Shown here: positions 1 through 6,345 of the stretch, piece after piece
Layout of the letters: each line of letters opens with the position of its first letter
How positions within the stretch are numbered: the first letter of the stretch is position 1
Origin: HGM04593 sp045634085
GTDB taxonomy: Bacteria; Bacteroidota; Bacteroidia; Bacteroidales; Bacteroidaceae
Reading direction: 5' to 3'
Assembly (NCBI GenBank): GCA_045634085.1
Contig: JAZQZM010000041.1
Span: forward strand, 1-20,157
DNA length: 20,157 nt
Notes under the pieces: generated by a model
Told to the model about the DNA's origin: nothing
The model's input: the letters and a program-made list of their open reading frames with translations, nothing else
The model's database searches: none
Made by a program: the position numbers and the translations under genes

Positions 1-12
1 AATGAGTGTCAG

Positions 13-112
13 CGTTTTCAGGCCATTGTGCGAGGTACGTTCAAACGAAGTGTGGCAATTAACTTTTCATAAAATTGCCACACGCAGTGCGATCCGCAGC
101 ACCCTGAAAACG
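13..112. repeat. Nested inverted repeat at window start
   Basis: The outer arms CGTTTTCAGG (13-22) and CCTGAAAACG (103-112) are perfectly complementary. Inside them, GTGTGGCAATT (50-60) and AATTGCCACAC (73-83) form a perfect 11-bp stem with a 12-nt A/T-rich loop. The sequence between inner and outer arms pairs only partly. I see no convincing gene in 1-210, so this stem structure is the main content there. It could be the folded end of a small mobile element, a structured RNA, or a cruciform. It has no T-run typical of an intrinsic terminator. Confidence 0.55.
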
Positions 113-210
113 TCAACTACATTTTGCGTTAAGAAAGCGTCCCATGCGCAGAGTTCTTTGTTTCTTTCTGTCGGCACAGAAAGAAGATATAAAACAACGA
201 CAAAAGAAGA

Positions 211-531
211 ATGTACAACAAAATGTTAATGGTAAAATATACTGCTGAACATACGTTAACATCCAATAATCCCCCAGAAATTGCAGGTGATCCGCTATTA
301 TATGAATGTGTTGCAATTGAGGTCAAGGCAAAATCGGGCAAAGCGAAGAGCCTGCGAACAGTACTGAAAAATAAACACATCTACCACATCGACAATGCCA
401 TTAAACTTGGAAGATATAATGTAGGCCGCGAAGAAGAGGTGCTCACAATACCTCATTACATGGGATTCCTTGTTAAGGACACACTTGCAGATGTTATAGT
501 CTCCGATGTTGATTTGAGTTTGTTGAATTAG
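211..531 (+). pseudogene. C-terminal remnant of a DUF4143-type AAA ATPase
   Basis: The reading frame gives 106 residues. Residues about 33-90 resemble the extreme C-terminus of the ATP-binding proteins with a DUF4143 domain that are abundant in Bacteroidales: an AIEVKAKSGKAKSLRTVL stretch, then AIKLGRYNVGRE and a TIPHYMGFLV end. Intact members are roughly 400 residues, with an N-terminal P-loop ATPase domain and a PD-(D/E)XK-like C-terminal fold containing the E-V-K motif. Here the ATPase domain is missing, and the first 30 or so residues do not look like the family. I therefore read it as a truncated remnant, probably non-functional as an ATPase. The ATG at 211 is simply the first in frame. 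A small stand-alone gene cannot be excluded. Confidence 0.5.
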
Positions 532-555
532 AGGGTATATCATAATAAACAACAA

Positions 556-586
556 GATTAGGCAAGCCGCATAGGTTTGCCTAATC
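556..586 (-). terminator. Intrinsic terminator of the LRR gene
   Basis: GATTAGGCAA (556-565) and TTGCCTAATC (577-586) form a perfect 10-bp stem with an 11-nt loop. On the minus strand the stem is followed by a T-rich stretch (CTTGTTGTTTATTATG). It lies about 50 nt beyond the stop of the minus-strand LRR gene. It may also stop readthrough from the plus-strand remnant, though the plus side lacks a T-run. Confidence 0.65.
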
Positions 587-635
587 TCATGCCTTACGCG
601 CTGATAATCATCGGAGTTACACGCGCAAACTTTGC

Positions 636-1571
636 CTATTTCTTTGCCTTCTTCACTGGTTCCATCTCTACGATGAACTGATGTAGTTCTTCGGGAAGGC
701 GTTTCTTATAGTAGTCGGCCTTCTTGGCGGGGACATAGATGGCTTCAATTGATTCACATCCTCTAAAATTATCATAGATTTTCTTGACACCTACAGGCAA
801 GGTGATTGTTTTTAAATTAGTGCAACCTTTAAACGCTCCTCCGATACTCGTTACGCCCTTAGGGATTACTATACTTGTTAAACTTCTGCAATTCCAAAAA
901 GCACTACTGCCTATCGATGTTAATTCCTTGGAGAACACTAAGTCTGTTAAACCACTGCAACGGTAGAAGGCATAATCGCCTATCGATGTTACACTCTCGG
1001 GGATTACTATGCTCGTTAAACCACTGCAACCTTGGAAAGCTTCTTTGCCTATCGATGTTACGCCAACAGGAATGATAGTTGACTTGCAACCTGAAATTAG
1101 GGTATTTGTTGCTGTTTCAATAATCGCATTACATCCTTCGCGAGAGTCATATACTTTATTGCCTTCATCTACTTCTATACTTGTTAAACTACTGCAATCT
1201 GAGAAAATAGACCCGTCTATCGATGTTACACTCTTGGGGATTACTATACTTTTTAAACTACTGCAACCAAAGAAAGCACTATCTCCTATTGATGTTACAC
1301 TCTCGGGGATTACTATGCTCGTCAAAGCACTGCAACCAAAGAAAGCTTGACTGTCTATTTTTTTTACACTCTTAGGTATTGTAATGCTTGTTAAGTTAAT
1401 GCAGTTAAAGAAAGCAGAGCAATCTATCTTTGTTACACCCTCGGGGATTACTATACTTTTTAAACTACTGCAACAAGAGAAAGCAAAACCTATATCTGTT
1501 ATTCCTTCCGCGAAGATGGCAACGCCATCCTTGATGATGGCTACGTTACCTATAATTTCAAATTCTGCCAT
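636..1571 (-). CDS. BspA-type leucine-rich repeat protein (LRR_5)
   Basis: This 311-residue protein is built almost entirely of 23-residue BspA/Treponema-type repeats with the pattern LTSIxIPxSVTSIGxxAFxxC, from about residue 22 to 276. They are interrupted at about 131-168 by a non-repeat segment containing EGNKVYDSREGCNAIIETAT, an insert often seen in Bacteroidales members. There is no signal peptide, lipobox or membrane segment, so the protein is predicted cytosolic, unlike the surface BspA adhesins. The C-terminal cap (about 277-302, starting IYVPAKKADYYKK) resembles the C-terminus of the LRR protein at 15726-16463. The tail is Lys-rich. BspA repeats generally mediate protein contacts; no specific partner can be named. 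The start at 1571 fits a promoter about 65 nt upstream that is abutted by a microsatellite. Confidence 0.9.
   Translation of the reverse strand: MAEFEIIGNVAIIKDGVAIFAEGITDIGFAFSCCSSLKSIVIPEGVTKIDCSAFFNCINLTSITIPKSVKKIDSQAFFGCSALTSIVIPESVTSIGDSAFFGCSSLKSIVIPKSVTSIDGSIFSDCSSLTSIEVDEGNKVYDSREGCNAIIETATNTLISGCKSTIIPVGVTSIGKEAFQGCSGLTSIVIPESVTSIGDYAFYRCSGLTDLVFSKELTSIGSSAFWNCRSLTSIVIPKGVTSIGGAFKGCTNLKTITLPVGVKKIYDNFRGCESIEAIYVPAKKADYYKKRLPEELHQFIVEMEPVKKAKK
800..1520 (-). repeat. DNA-level 69-bp tandem repeats inside the LRR gene
   Basis: Blocks such as TCGATGTTACACTCTCGGGG followed by ATTACTATGCTCGTTAAA recur at about 69-bp spacing on the plus strand. They encode the 23-residue LRR units. Several units are nearly identical at the nucleotide level (for example around 985-1020 and 1290-1325), so copy number could change by slippage or recombination. 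Confidence 0.75.
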
Positions 1572-1635
1572 AGCATTAAACTGCGATTACCCTCCATCAC
1601 GAGGTCTATTGTGTTTGTTTTTAAGTATCGTACCG

Positions 1636-1643
1636 CAAATATA
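1636..1643 (-). promoter_or_regulatory. -7 promoter element of the LRR gene
   Basis: On the minus strand this reads TATATTTG, an exact match to the Bacteroidetes -7 consensus TAnnTTTG. It is about 65 nt upstream of the LRR start. The -33 region that should lie about 20 nt further upstream falls inside the microsatellite at 1644-1690, and no TTG is present there. Confidence 0.6.
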
Positions 1644-1690
1644 ATAAGAATAATAATAATAATAATAATAAGAAGAAGAAGAAGAAGAAA
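1644..1690. repeat. Trinucleotide microsatellite, AAT then AAG
   Basis: On the plus strand there are seven AAT units (1649-1669) followed by six AAG units (1670-1687), with related AATAAG sequence in front. The tract directly abuts the -7 element of the minus-strand LRR promoter and occupies its spacer and -33 position. Tracts of this kind are prone to slipped-strand length changes. Confidence 0.9.
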
Positions 1691-1770
1691 AGTGAAATTT
1701 CTCTGTTTTTTCGGTTTTCTTGGTTGAGACAACACGGTTTCTTATCTTCAGCGCGAGTTATTTTATAGTC

Positions 1771-1797
1771 AACTGATTTAACTGATTCAACTGATTT
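1771..1797. repeat. Three 9-bp direct repeats
   Basis: AACTGATTT, AACTGATTC and AACTGATTT follow one another without gaps. They sit in the 330-base non-coding stretch between the two divergent accessory genes, which otherwise holds only the microsatellite and two putative promoters. No function is evident. Confidence 0.85.
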
Positions 1798-1863
1798 TCA
1801 TACATCGCTTACACTCGTATGTCCTCCGGATGGCCGAAATTCGGAGATTCAACAATAAATGTA

Positions 1864-1871
1864 TAACTTTG
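1864..1871 (+). promoter_or_regulatory. -7 promoter element upstream of the 1901 ORF
   Basis: TAACTTTG is an exact match to TAnnTTTG and lies 29 nt before the ATG at 1901, giving a short leader. No clear TTG is found about 20 nt upstream (the region reads TTCGG), so the promoter may be weak or degraded. Confidence 0.45.
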
Positions 1872-1900
1872 TTGCCAATAACGTAATGTAAAGAATCAAC

Positions 1901-2206
1901 ATGACTAACCATGCAGGCTTTTGGACTTCAATAGCACTCATTATCAATGAGGGGTTCACGCCAGAGGGTCTGCAACAATTGGACCGATATGCAGAATTAT
2001 TTATCAGCGAGGAACTTGTTTATAAACGATTTTCACCGTTCGAACAGTATGGCTGCTCAACGGGAGGTACAACGCATGTCATTGCAACCCTACTCGCGGG
2101 AGCAGAAGTTGATGCAGATACGCTCAAGGAGTCTCGGACTTCAAAGAATGTGCCAACGCGGAGAGACGCAAGCTCTAAGAATAGAAGAATGGGCAAAAGC
2201 GAGTAA
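1901..2206 (+). pseudogene. Conserved hypothetical protein, probably frameshifted at 3' end
   Basis: The open frame gives 101 residues that begin in a protein-like way: an N-terminal stretch with GFWTSIALIINEGFTPEGL and YAELFISEELVYKRF, then an Ala/Gly-rich run ending near DADTLKE. After about 2127 the frame turns into an unlikely Arg/Lys/Ser-rich tail. The other two plus frames look more natural in succession: one reads SDFKECANAERRK (about 2131-2174) and another reads RIEEWAKASKNL (about 2178-2213). Two single-base frameshifts would explain this and would make the locus a recent pseudogene. I do not recognise the family with certainty; the acidic/aromatic N-terminal part and the EEWAKA end recall small proteins carried on Bacteroidales mobile elements. 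Confidence 0.4.
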
Positions 2207-2345
2207 GAACCTCTAAACAGCATTTCCGGACAATCATACAAACCTATTTTGATTATTGGGAATAAGGTTCTGCCCCCAGACTTTGCAGGTAAGGCATTGT
2301 TATCTGCACCATAAATAGTTCTCAAGTTCACAAATAAAACAACAA

Positions 2346-2375
2346 AGCGGGAGAGCGTATATATGCTCTCCCGCT
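2346..2375 (-). terminator. Intrinsic terminator of pyrG
   Basis: AGCGGGAGAGC (2346-2356) and GCTCTCCCGCT (2365-2375) form a perfect 11-bp GC-rich stem with an 8-nt GTATATAT loop. On the minus strand it is followed by TTTGTTGTTTTATTTG. It starts about 30 nt after the pyrG stop, so it ends the pyrG transcript; it could also act against transcripts arriving from 1901. Confidence 0.85.
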
Positions 2376-2403
2376 CTATTACATTATAATAATTATAGTA
2401 TTG

Positions 2404-4008
2404 TTATCCTTTGCGGGCAACAACATTCTTCACAAAATCCATTACCACCGGCGATGGATGAAGAACTGTACTTGAATACTGTGGTTCGTAAATCACGCCC
2501 ATGTACCAGTCACAAGCGGGGAACTCTACAATATCCACAAGACCGCTATCGGGGTGAACACCTGTACAAGCCAAGCCTGCACCTACAAGAGCATCGCGGT
2601 ACTCAGTGTTCAACTCAAAGCGATGGTAGTGACGTTCAACAACCTTCTCCTCGCCATAGATAGCGTATGCCTTGCTCTCCTTTGCAATAACAGTATCGTA
2701 ACCGCCACGGCGCATTGTGCCGAATGGGTTGCCAACACTCTTGAGGTCCTCCATGATATCAACGATACGGTGGCTTGTAGCCTCGTTCATCTCATAACTG
2801 TTTGCATCGGCGTAACCAAGGATGTTGCGGGCAACCTCAATAGCCATTACCTGCATACCAAGACCGATACCCAAAGTGATGAGGTTGTTCTCGCGGCAAT
2901 ACTTTGCAGCAATTACCTTACCCTCGAAACCGCGTGGACCTACACCCGGACAGATGATATAACCATCCATACCCTTGAGTGCCTGAGCAACATTCTCCTC
3001 AGTAATCTTCTCACTGTTGATAAAGTGAGGCTTGATTTTGCAGTCGTTGTATGTTCCGCACTGTGAAAGGCTCTCATGGATACTCTTGTATGCATCCTGC
3101 AAGTCATACTTACCTACAAGACCGATATTGATTACTCTCTTTGCATTGTTGCGACGTTCTACGAAAGTGCGCCATGGAAGCATCTCGGGTGTCTCGCCGA
3201 CCTCCTCGCCTGTAAGGCGGAGGATTGCCGCATCCAATCCCTGCTCCTGCATCTTGATGGGCACCTCATAGATTGAAGGCACGTCAAGGCTCTGCACTAC
3301 GCAGTCGGGCATAACGTTACAGAAACTTGCAACCTTCTTGCAAAGACCTGTGCTCAACTTGTGCTCGGCACGGAGTACAAGACAATCGGGCTGGATACCG
3401 AGGCTCTGCAACTGCTTTACGGAGTGCTGTGTAGGCTTTGTCTTGAGCTCGCCTGCTGCAGAAAGATAAGGTACATATGTAAGATGTACGCACACTGCGC
3501 GACGGCCGAGTTCCCACTTCAACTGGCGTATTGCCTCAAGGAAAGGAAGGCCCTCGATATCACCTACAGTACCACCAATCTCGGTAATCACAAAGTCGAA
3601 CTTCTCCTTTGTGCTGCCACGCTTCATCTTGCGCTTGATTTCGTCGGTAATGTGAGGAATTACCTGCACTGTCTTGCCAAGATACTCGCCACGACGTTCC
3701 TTCTCGATAACCTCACTGTAGATGCGACCTGTTGTAAAGGTGTTCCAGCGTGAGGTCTTGATATCGGTAAAACGTTCGTAGTGACCAAGGTCAAGGTCAG
3801 CCTCATGACCATCGATGGTGATATAGCACTCGCCGTGCTCCTGTGGGTTCAGTGTACCCGGAGAGACGTTGATGTATGGGTCGAATTTCTGTATTGTAAC
3901 CTTGTATCCTCTCGCCTGCAAGAGCTTGCCAAGAGATGCCGAGATGATACCCTTTCCAAGTGATGATGCAACACCACCGGTAACGAAGATGAATTTTGTT
4001 TCAGCCAT
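2404..4008 (-). CDS. pyrG: CTP synthase with a lost glutaminase triad
   Basis: The 534-residue protein has the normal length and layout of CTP synthase, which converts UTP, ATP and an amide nitrogen to CTP. The synthetase domain (about 1-265) looks intact: GGVASSLGKG (11-20), KFDPYINVSPGTLNPQEHGE (41-60), DLDLGHYERF (71-80), TEIGGTVGDIE (142-152) and KTKPTQHSVKQLQ (189-201). The class I glutamine amidotransferase domain follows (about 293-534). There the nucleophile elbow, normally GICLGMQ, reads GIGLGMQ with Gly382 replacing Cys, and the FHPEY motif reads YEPQY, with Glu508 for His and Gln510 for Glu. The codons are GGT (2863-2865), GAA (2485-2487) and CAG (2479-2481) on the minus strand, and the frame is open throughout. 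The enzyme is predicted to use free ammonia rather than glutamine. It has its own promoter and terminator; no yidC follows it, although yidC commonly neighbours pyrG in this phylum as far as I recall. Confidence 0.95.
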   Translation of the reverse strand: MAETKFIFVTGGVASSLGKGIISASLGKLLQARGYKVTIQKFDPYINVSPGTLNPQEHGECYITIDGHEADLDLGHYERFTDIKTSRWNTFTTGRIYSEVIEKERRGEYLGKTVQVIPHITDEIKRKMKRGSTKEKFDFVITEIGGTVGDIEGLPFLEAIRQLKWELGRRAVCVHLTYVPYLSAAGELKTKPTQHSVKQLQSLGIQPDCLVLRAEHKLSTGLCKKVASFCNVMPDCVVQSLDVPSIYEVPIKMQEQGLDAAILRLTGEEVGETPEMLPWRTFVERRNNAKRVINIGLVGKYDLQDAYKSIHESLSQCGTYNDCKIKPHFINSEKITEENVAQALKGMDGYIICPGVGPRGFEGKVIAAKYCRENNLITLGIGLGMQVMAIEVARNILGYADANSYEMNEATSHRIVDIMEDLKSVGNPFGTMRRGGYDTVIAKESKAYAIYGEEKVVERHYHRFELNTEYRDALVGAGLACTGVHPDSGLVDIVEFPACDWYMGVIYEPQYSSTVLHPSPVVMDFVKNVVARKG

Positions 4009-4038
4009 ATAATTGAGTTTTATTATTCAAGCAAACAA

Positions 4039-4063
4039 TGTCCAAAACATTCTTCTTTGGACA
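4039..4063 (-). promoter_or_regulatory. Inverted repeat in the pyrG 5' leader
   Basis: TGTCCAAA (4039-4046) and TTTGGACA (4056-4063) are perfect 8-bp complementary arms around a 9-nt spacer. Placed relative to the pyrG promoter, the repeat starts only a few bases after the -7 element. It would form a hairpin at the very 5' end of the mRNA or act as a repressor operator. No T-run follows, so it is not a simple attenuator. Confidence 0.6.
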
Positions 4064-4065
4064 TA

Positions 4066-4095
4066 CAAAATTAATGCAAAGAATATTTACATCAA
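4066..4095 (-). promoter_or_regulatory. pyrG promoter
   Basis: On the minus strand, TTG (4095-4093) is followed after 19 nt by TAATTTTG (4073-4066), an exact match to the Bacteroidetes TTG / TAnnTTTG promoter form. The expected transcription start is near 4060, giving a leader of about 50 nt before the pyrG ATG at 4008. Confidence 0.75.
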
Positions 4096-4137
4096 AAAAA
4101 AGCACCGTTTTTTTATGGGCAACAAGAGAAATTAAAT

Positions 4138-4722
4138 TTATCCAATAAGTTTCAATTCCCCGTAAAGCCTCTGCACCGGGAGCCCCATCACATTGAAGTA
4201 TGAACCGACGATTCCGGTAATGCCAATGTATCCTATCCACTCCTGCACTCCGTATGAACCGGCCTTGTCCATCGGGCGGTACTTCAGTACGTAGTATTCA
4301 ATCTCATCATCGGCAAGAGAGGCAAACGTCACATCGGACTTAGCAACAAAACAGCGCTGCTCCTCCTTGGTGGTTATAGTTACACCGGTAAAGACAGAGT
4401 GTGTCTTGCCGGCCATATCACGCAACATGCGGCGCGCATCGACCTCATCCACAGGCTTGCCAAGCGCAACTCCGTCGAGCCACACGATAGTGTCGGCTGT
4501 AATCACAAGCTCATCATCGGCCATCACTGGACGATAGGCATCGGCTTTCTTACGGCTTATATAAAGAGGTATGTCACCACCCTGCAGGTCGGCAGGGAAA
4601 GACTCATCGACATCGGGCAAGGCGCGCACCTCAAAATCGACATCAAGACCCGCAAGCAACTCCCTGCGACGCGGCGACGCCGACGCAAGGATTATTCTGT
4701 ATTTCTTTAGATTATCAAGCAT
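4138..4722 (-). CDS. maf: Maf family nucleoside triphosphate pyrophosphatase
   Basis: The 194-residue protein matches the Maf/YhdE family, cytosolic house-cleaning enzymes that hydrolyse non-canonical or excess dTTP/UTP-type nucleotides to monophosphate and pyrophosphate. Diagnostic motifs are SASPRR (14-19), the catalytic-region ADTIV (76-80), GKP (88-90), HSVFTGV (108-114) and DKAGSYGVQ (152-160), with GSYFNVMGLP near the end. Length is normal. It lies 129 nt upstream of pyrG, but pyrG has its own promoter, so linkage is loose. In Bacteroidales, maf often follows the DUF2520/KdsC-like pair seen here at 5051-6345, though a 328-nt repeat-rich gap separates them. No clear promoter was found directly in front. 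Confidence 0.95.
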   Translation of the reverse strand: MLDNLKKYRIILASASPRRRELLAGLDVDFEVRALPDVDESFPADLQGGDIPLYISRKKADAYRPVMADDELVITADTIVWLDGVALGKPVDEVDARRMLRDMAGKTHSVFTGVTITTKEEQRCFVAKSDVTFASLADDEIEYYVLKYRPMDKAGSYGVQEWIGYIGITGIVGSYFNVMGLPVQRLYGELKLIG

Positions 4723-4731
4723 AAATTTTAA

Positions 4732-4781
4732 AAAGGGGTATTAAGGAGCATTAAGGGCGACTAAGGAGTACTAAGGATATT
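4732..4781. repeat. Tandem 10-bp repeats in front of maf
   Basis: Four consecutive 10-mers begin at 4742: TAAGGAGCAT, TAAGGGCGAC, TAAGGAGTAC, TAAGGATATT. A fifth, more diverged unit (AAGGGGTAT) precedes them. The period of 10 is one DNA helical turn. The array begins about 10 nt upstream of the maf start, so it would lie in the 5' leader or promoter of maf on the minus strand. Confidence 0.75.
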
Positions 4782-5050
4782 GCGCATAACATTTTGCTTA
4801 ATCAAACAGTGTGAAAACAAGCGTAACGCAGTTATCACACCAGCATAACTATTTGGCTATTATAAAATGTGTGAGTGCAAGGCTTGCCTTTGCTTAAAGT
4901 AAAAAGCGAGAAAACAACAGACACATTTTGTTCAATAAAAAGTGCAGATGCAAGGCCTGCGAATTTTGGGACAACAGGAGTTTAGCAAACCTAAATGACT
5001 GTTGGAACAAAATTTGCGTAACGCCGCAGTTGCCTTTTTAGTGGACAAAA
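4782..5050. other. Non-coding, repeat-rich spacer between maf and the KdsC-like gene
   Basis: No credible ORF is seen here. The stretch contains GCAAGGCTTGC (near 4879), a related GCAAGGCCTGC (4950-4960), two copies of GCGTAAC-GC-type sequence (near 4832 and 5018), and an imperfect hairpin at 4972-5004 (CAACAG...TTTAG-CAAAC-CTAAA...CTGTTG). On the minus strand this lies behind the KdsC-like gene, so part of it may act in transcript termination or RNA processing. The mixture of short inverted and direct repeats resembles a degenerate intergenic repeat element. Confidence 0.5.
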
Positions 5051-5575
5051 CTACCAGCCGAATGCATTCGCCTCATCCATCCACTTCCCCTGCGCACGCA
5101 TCACCTGTTCAATGACATCGCGACCACAGCCTTCGCCACCGTTGGTGGGAGAGATGTACTTGGAAAGTTGTTTGATTTCCATTGCTGCATCGGCAGGGCA
5201 AACGGGGAGGCCTACAATCTGCATGACTTCGTAATCGGGGATATCATCGCCCATGTAAAGAATCTCTTCGGGAGAGAGCTCGTACATTAGCATGAGCTCT
5301 TCAAGGCAATCCTTTTTGATTGATGCACCGGTATATACGTCTTTTATGCCAAGACCGTTGTAACGCACTTTAACAGCTTCGGTACGAGCTCCGGTAATTA
5401 TGGCAACATGGAAACCGGCTTTTACGGCAAGCTGGAGAGCATAACCGTCTTTGATATTCACGGTGCGCATGGGTTCTCCACTGGGATACATTGAGATTGT
5501 CTCACGGCTCAGCACTCCGTCCACATCGAAAATGAGTGCCTTTATCTTTTTAAGATCGTAGTTTATCATAGTCAT
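5051..5575 (-). CDS. KdsC-like HAD phosphatase
   Basis: The 174-residue protein fits the small, capless HAD phosphatases of the KdsC type (3-deoxy-D-manno-octulosonate 8-phosphate phosphatase), which remove phosphate from KDO-8-P in lipopolysaccharide core synthesis. Motif I is FDVDG (16-20; nucleophile Asp17, acid/base Asp19), motif II is the Thr of ITGAR (60-64), motif III includes Lys87 or Lys88, and motif IV is GDDIPD (109-114). The C-terminal GGEGCGRD (146-153) matches the tail loop that completes the active site of the neighbouring subunit in the KdsC tetramer. It starts by an ATGA overlap with the upstream DUF2520 gene, so translation is probably coupled. A nearby in-frame ATG (5569) is an alternative start. 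KDO-8-P is the best guess for the substrate, but related HADs act on other sugar phosphates. Confidence 0.88.
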   Translation of the reverse strand: MTMINYDLKKIKALIFDVDGVLSRETISMYPSGEPMRTVNIKDGYALQLAVKAGFHVAIITGARTEAVKVRYNGLGIKDVYTGASIKKDCLEELMLMYELSPEEILYMGDDIPDYEVMQIVGLPVCPADAAMEIKQLSKYISPTNGGEGCGRDVIEQVMRAQGKWMDEANAFGW

Positions 5576-6345
5576 TTATTTCTCTTCATTATATAATTGC
5601 TCATGGTTTCATATATGGATGCAAGTTCATCATTGAGCATAGACTTGTGGGAGTTCATCACGTTGATGTCACAACGTTTTGCCGGGCCTGTCTGCGCATC
5701 AAGCGGGTGCATGCGGTGTACCTTTGCAGCCGCCTCTTCAATAAGCGGAAGCATAGATTCAAACGGCAGACCTTTGGACTGCAGCAGTTCGGCAACCATA
5801 CAGTAGAGGGCATTAGGAAAGTTGCATGCAAATACAGCAGCAACATGCAGGAAACAGCGTTGCTCGCTTGTCGCATACACAACCTTGGTGCTAAGCGATG
5901 ATGCCAATGAGTGCAGATAGTCAATATCGGCTTCATTGTCTCCCTCGATAAATATTGTCACATTGTCAAGAGGCACAATATTGCTCTTGCTCATTGTCTG
6001 CATAGGATAAAAGACTCCGTAGCGTGTTGCACCGGCATCGTGCAGAGCCGACATGGGAATGCTGCCTGCGGTGTGCAGGAGAAGTGCTGCAGGATATATG
6101 GCTGCCACCTTTGCAGCAACTTCGCACAAGACACTGTCGACAACCGATATTATCACCACATCGGCAGGTGGCAACGAGGCAAGGTCATCGGTATATGGGC
6201 AACCGAGTTTCCCGCCGAGCAGTGCAGCCGAGGCTGATGTACGGCTCCACACGGCAACGGGAGTGTTGCCGCTGTTCTTCAGCGCCATGGCAAGCGATGT
6301 CGCCATGTTGCCGGCGCCAATCATTACAATTCTCTTATTTTCCAC
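5572..6345 (-). CDS. Rossmann-fold and DUF2520 domain protein
   Basis: From the chosen start the protein has 257 residues. Residues 5-30 form the first beta strand and the dinucleotide-binding loop GAGNMATS (10-17), as in the NADP-dependent reductases related to ketopantoate and pyrroline-5-carboxylate reductase. The C-terminal helical half (about 125-255) with ARG/LYS-poor VYATSEQR and HxAAVFACNFPNALY stretches is characteristic of DUF2520. Its substrate is unknown. I prefer the GTG at 6345, because it overlaps the upstream nitroreductase stop by 11 nt and gives a complete first strand; the ATG at 6390 would add 15 unrelated residues and the ATG at 6324 would cut the Rossmann strand. It is the middle gene of an overlapping three-gene operon. 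Confidence 0.85.
   Translation of the reverse strand: MENKRIVMIGAGNMATSLAMALKNSGNTPVAVWSRTSASAALLGGKLGCPYTDDLASLPPADVVIISVVDSVLCEVAAKVAAIYPAALLLHTAGSIPMSALHDAGATRYGVFYPMQTMSKSNIVPLDNVTIFIEGDNEADIDYLHSLASSLSTKVVYATSEQRCFLHVAAVFACNFPNALYCMVAELLQSKGLPFESMLPLIEEAAAKVHRMHPLDAQTGPAKRCDINVMNSHKSMLNDELASIYETMSNYIMKRNK

Noticed and set aside
13..112. Integron attC site
   Set aside because: The outer arms lack the RYYYAAC and GTTRRRY core sites, and no integrase or cassette series is seen.
636..1571. CRISPR array suggested by regular repeats in this interval
   Set aside because: The repeats are 69 bp without unique spacers of defined length and stay in one long reading frame coding LRR units.
2554..3066. 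170-codon plus-strand open frame inside pyrG
   Set aside because: It is antisense to a clearly conserved part of CTP synthase and shows no domain of its own.
4120..4135. A/T-only terminator behind maf (A-run, GCACCG, T-run near 4094-4113)
   Set aside because: The stem would be only A-T pairs with a GC loop, which is not a stable intrinsic terminator; part of it is the -33 region of pyrG.
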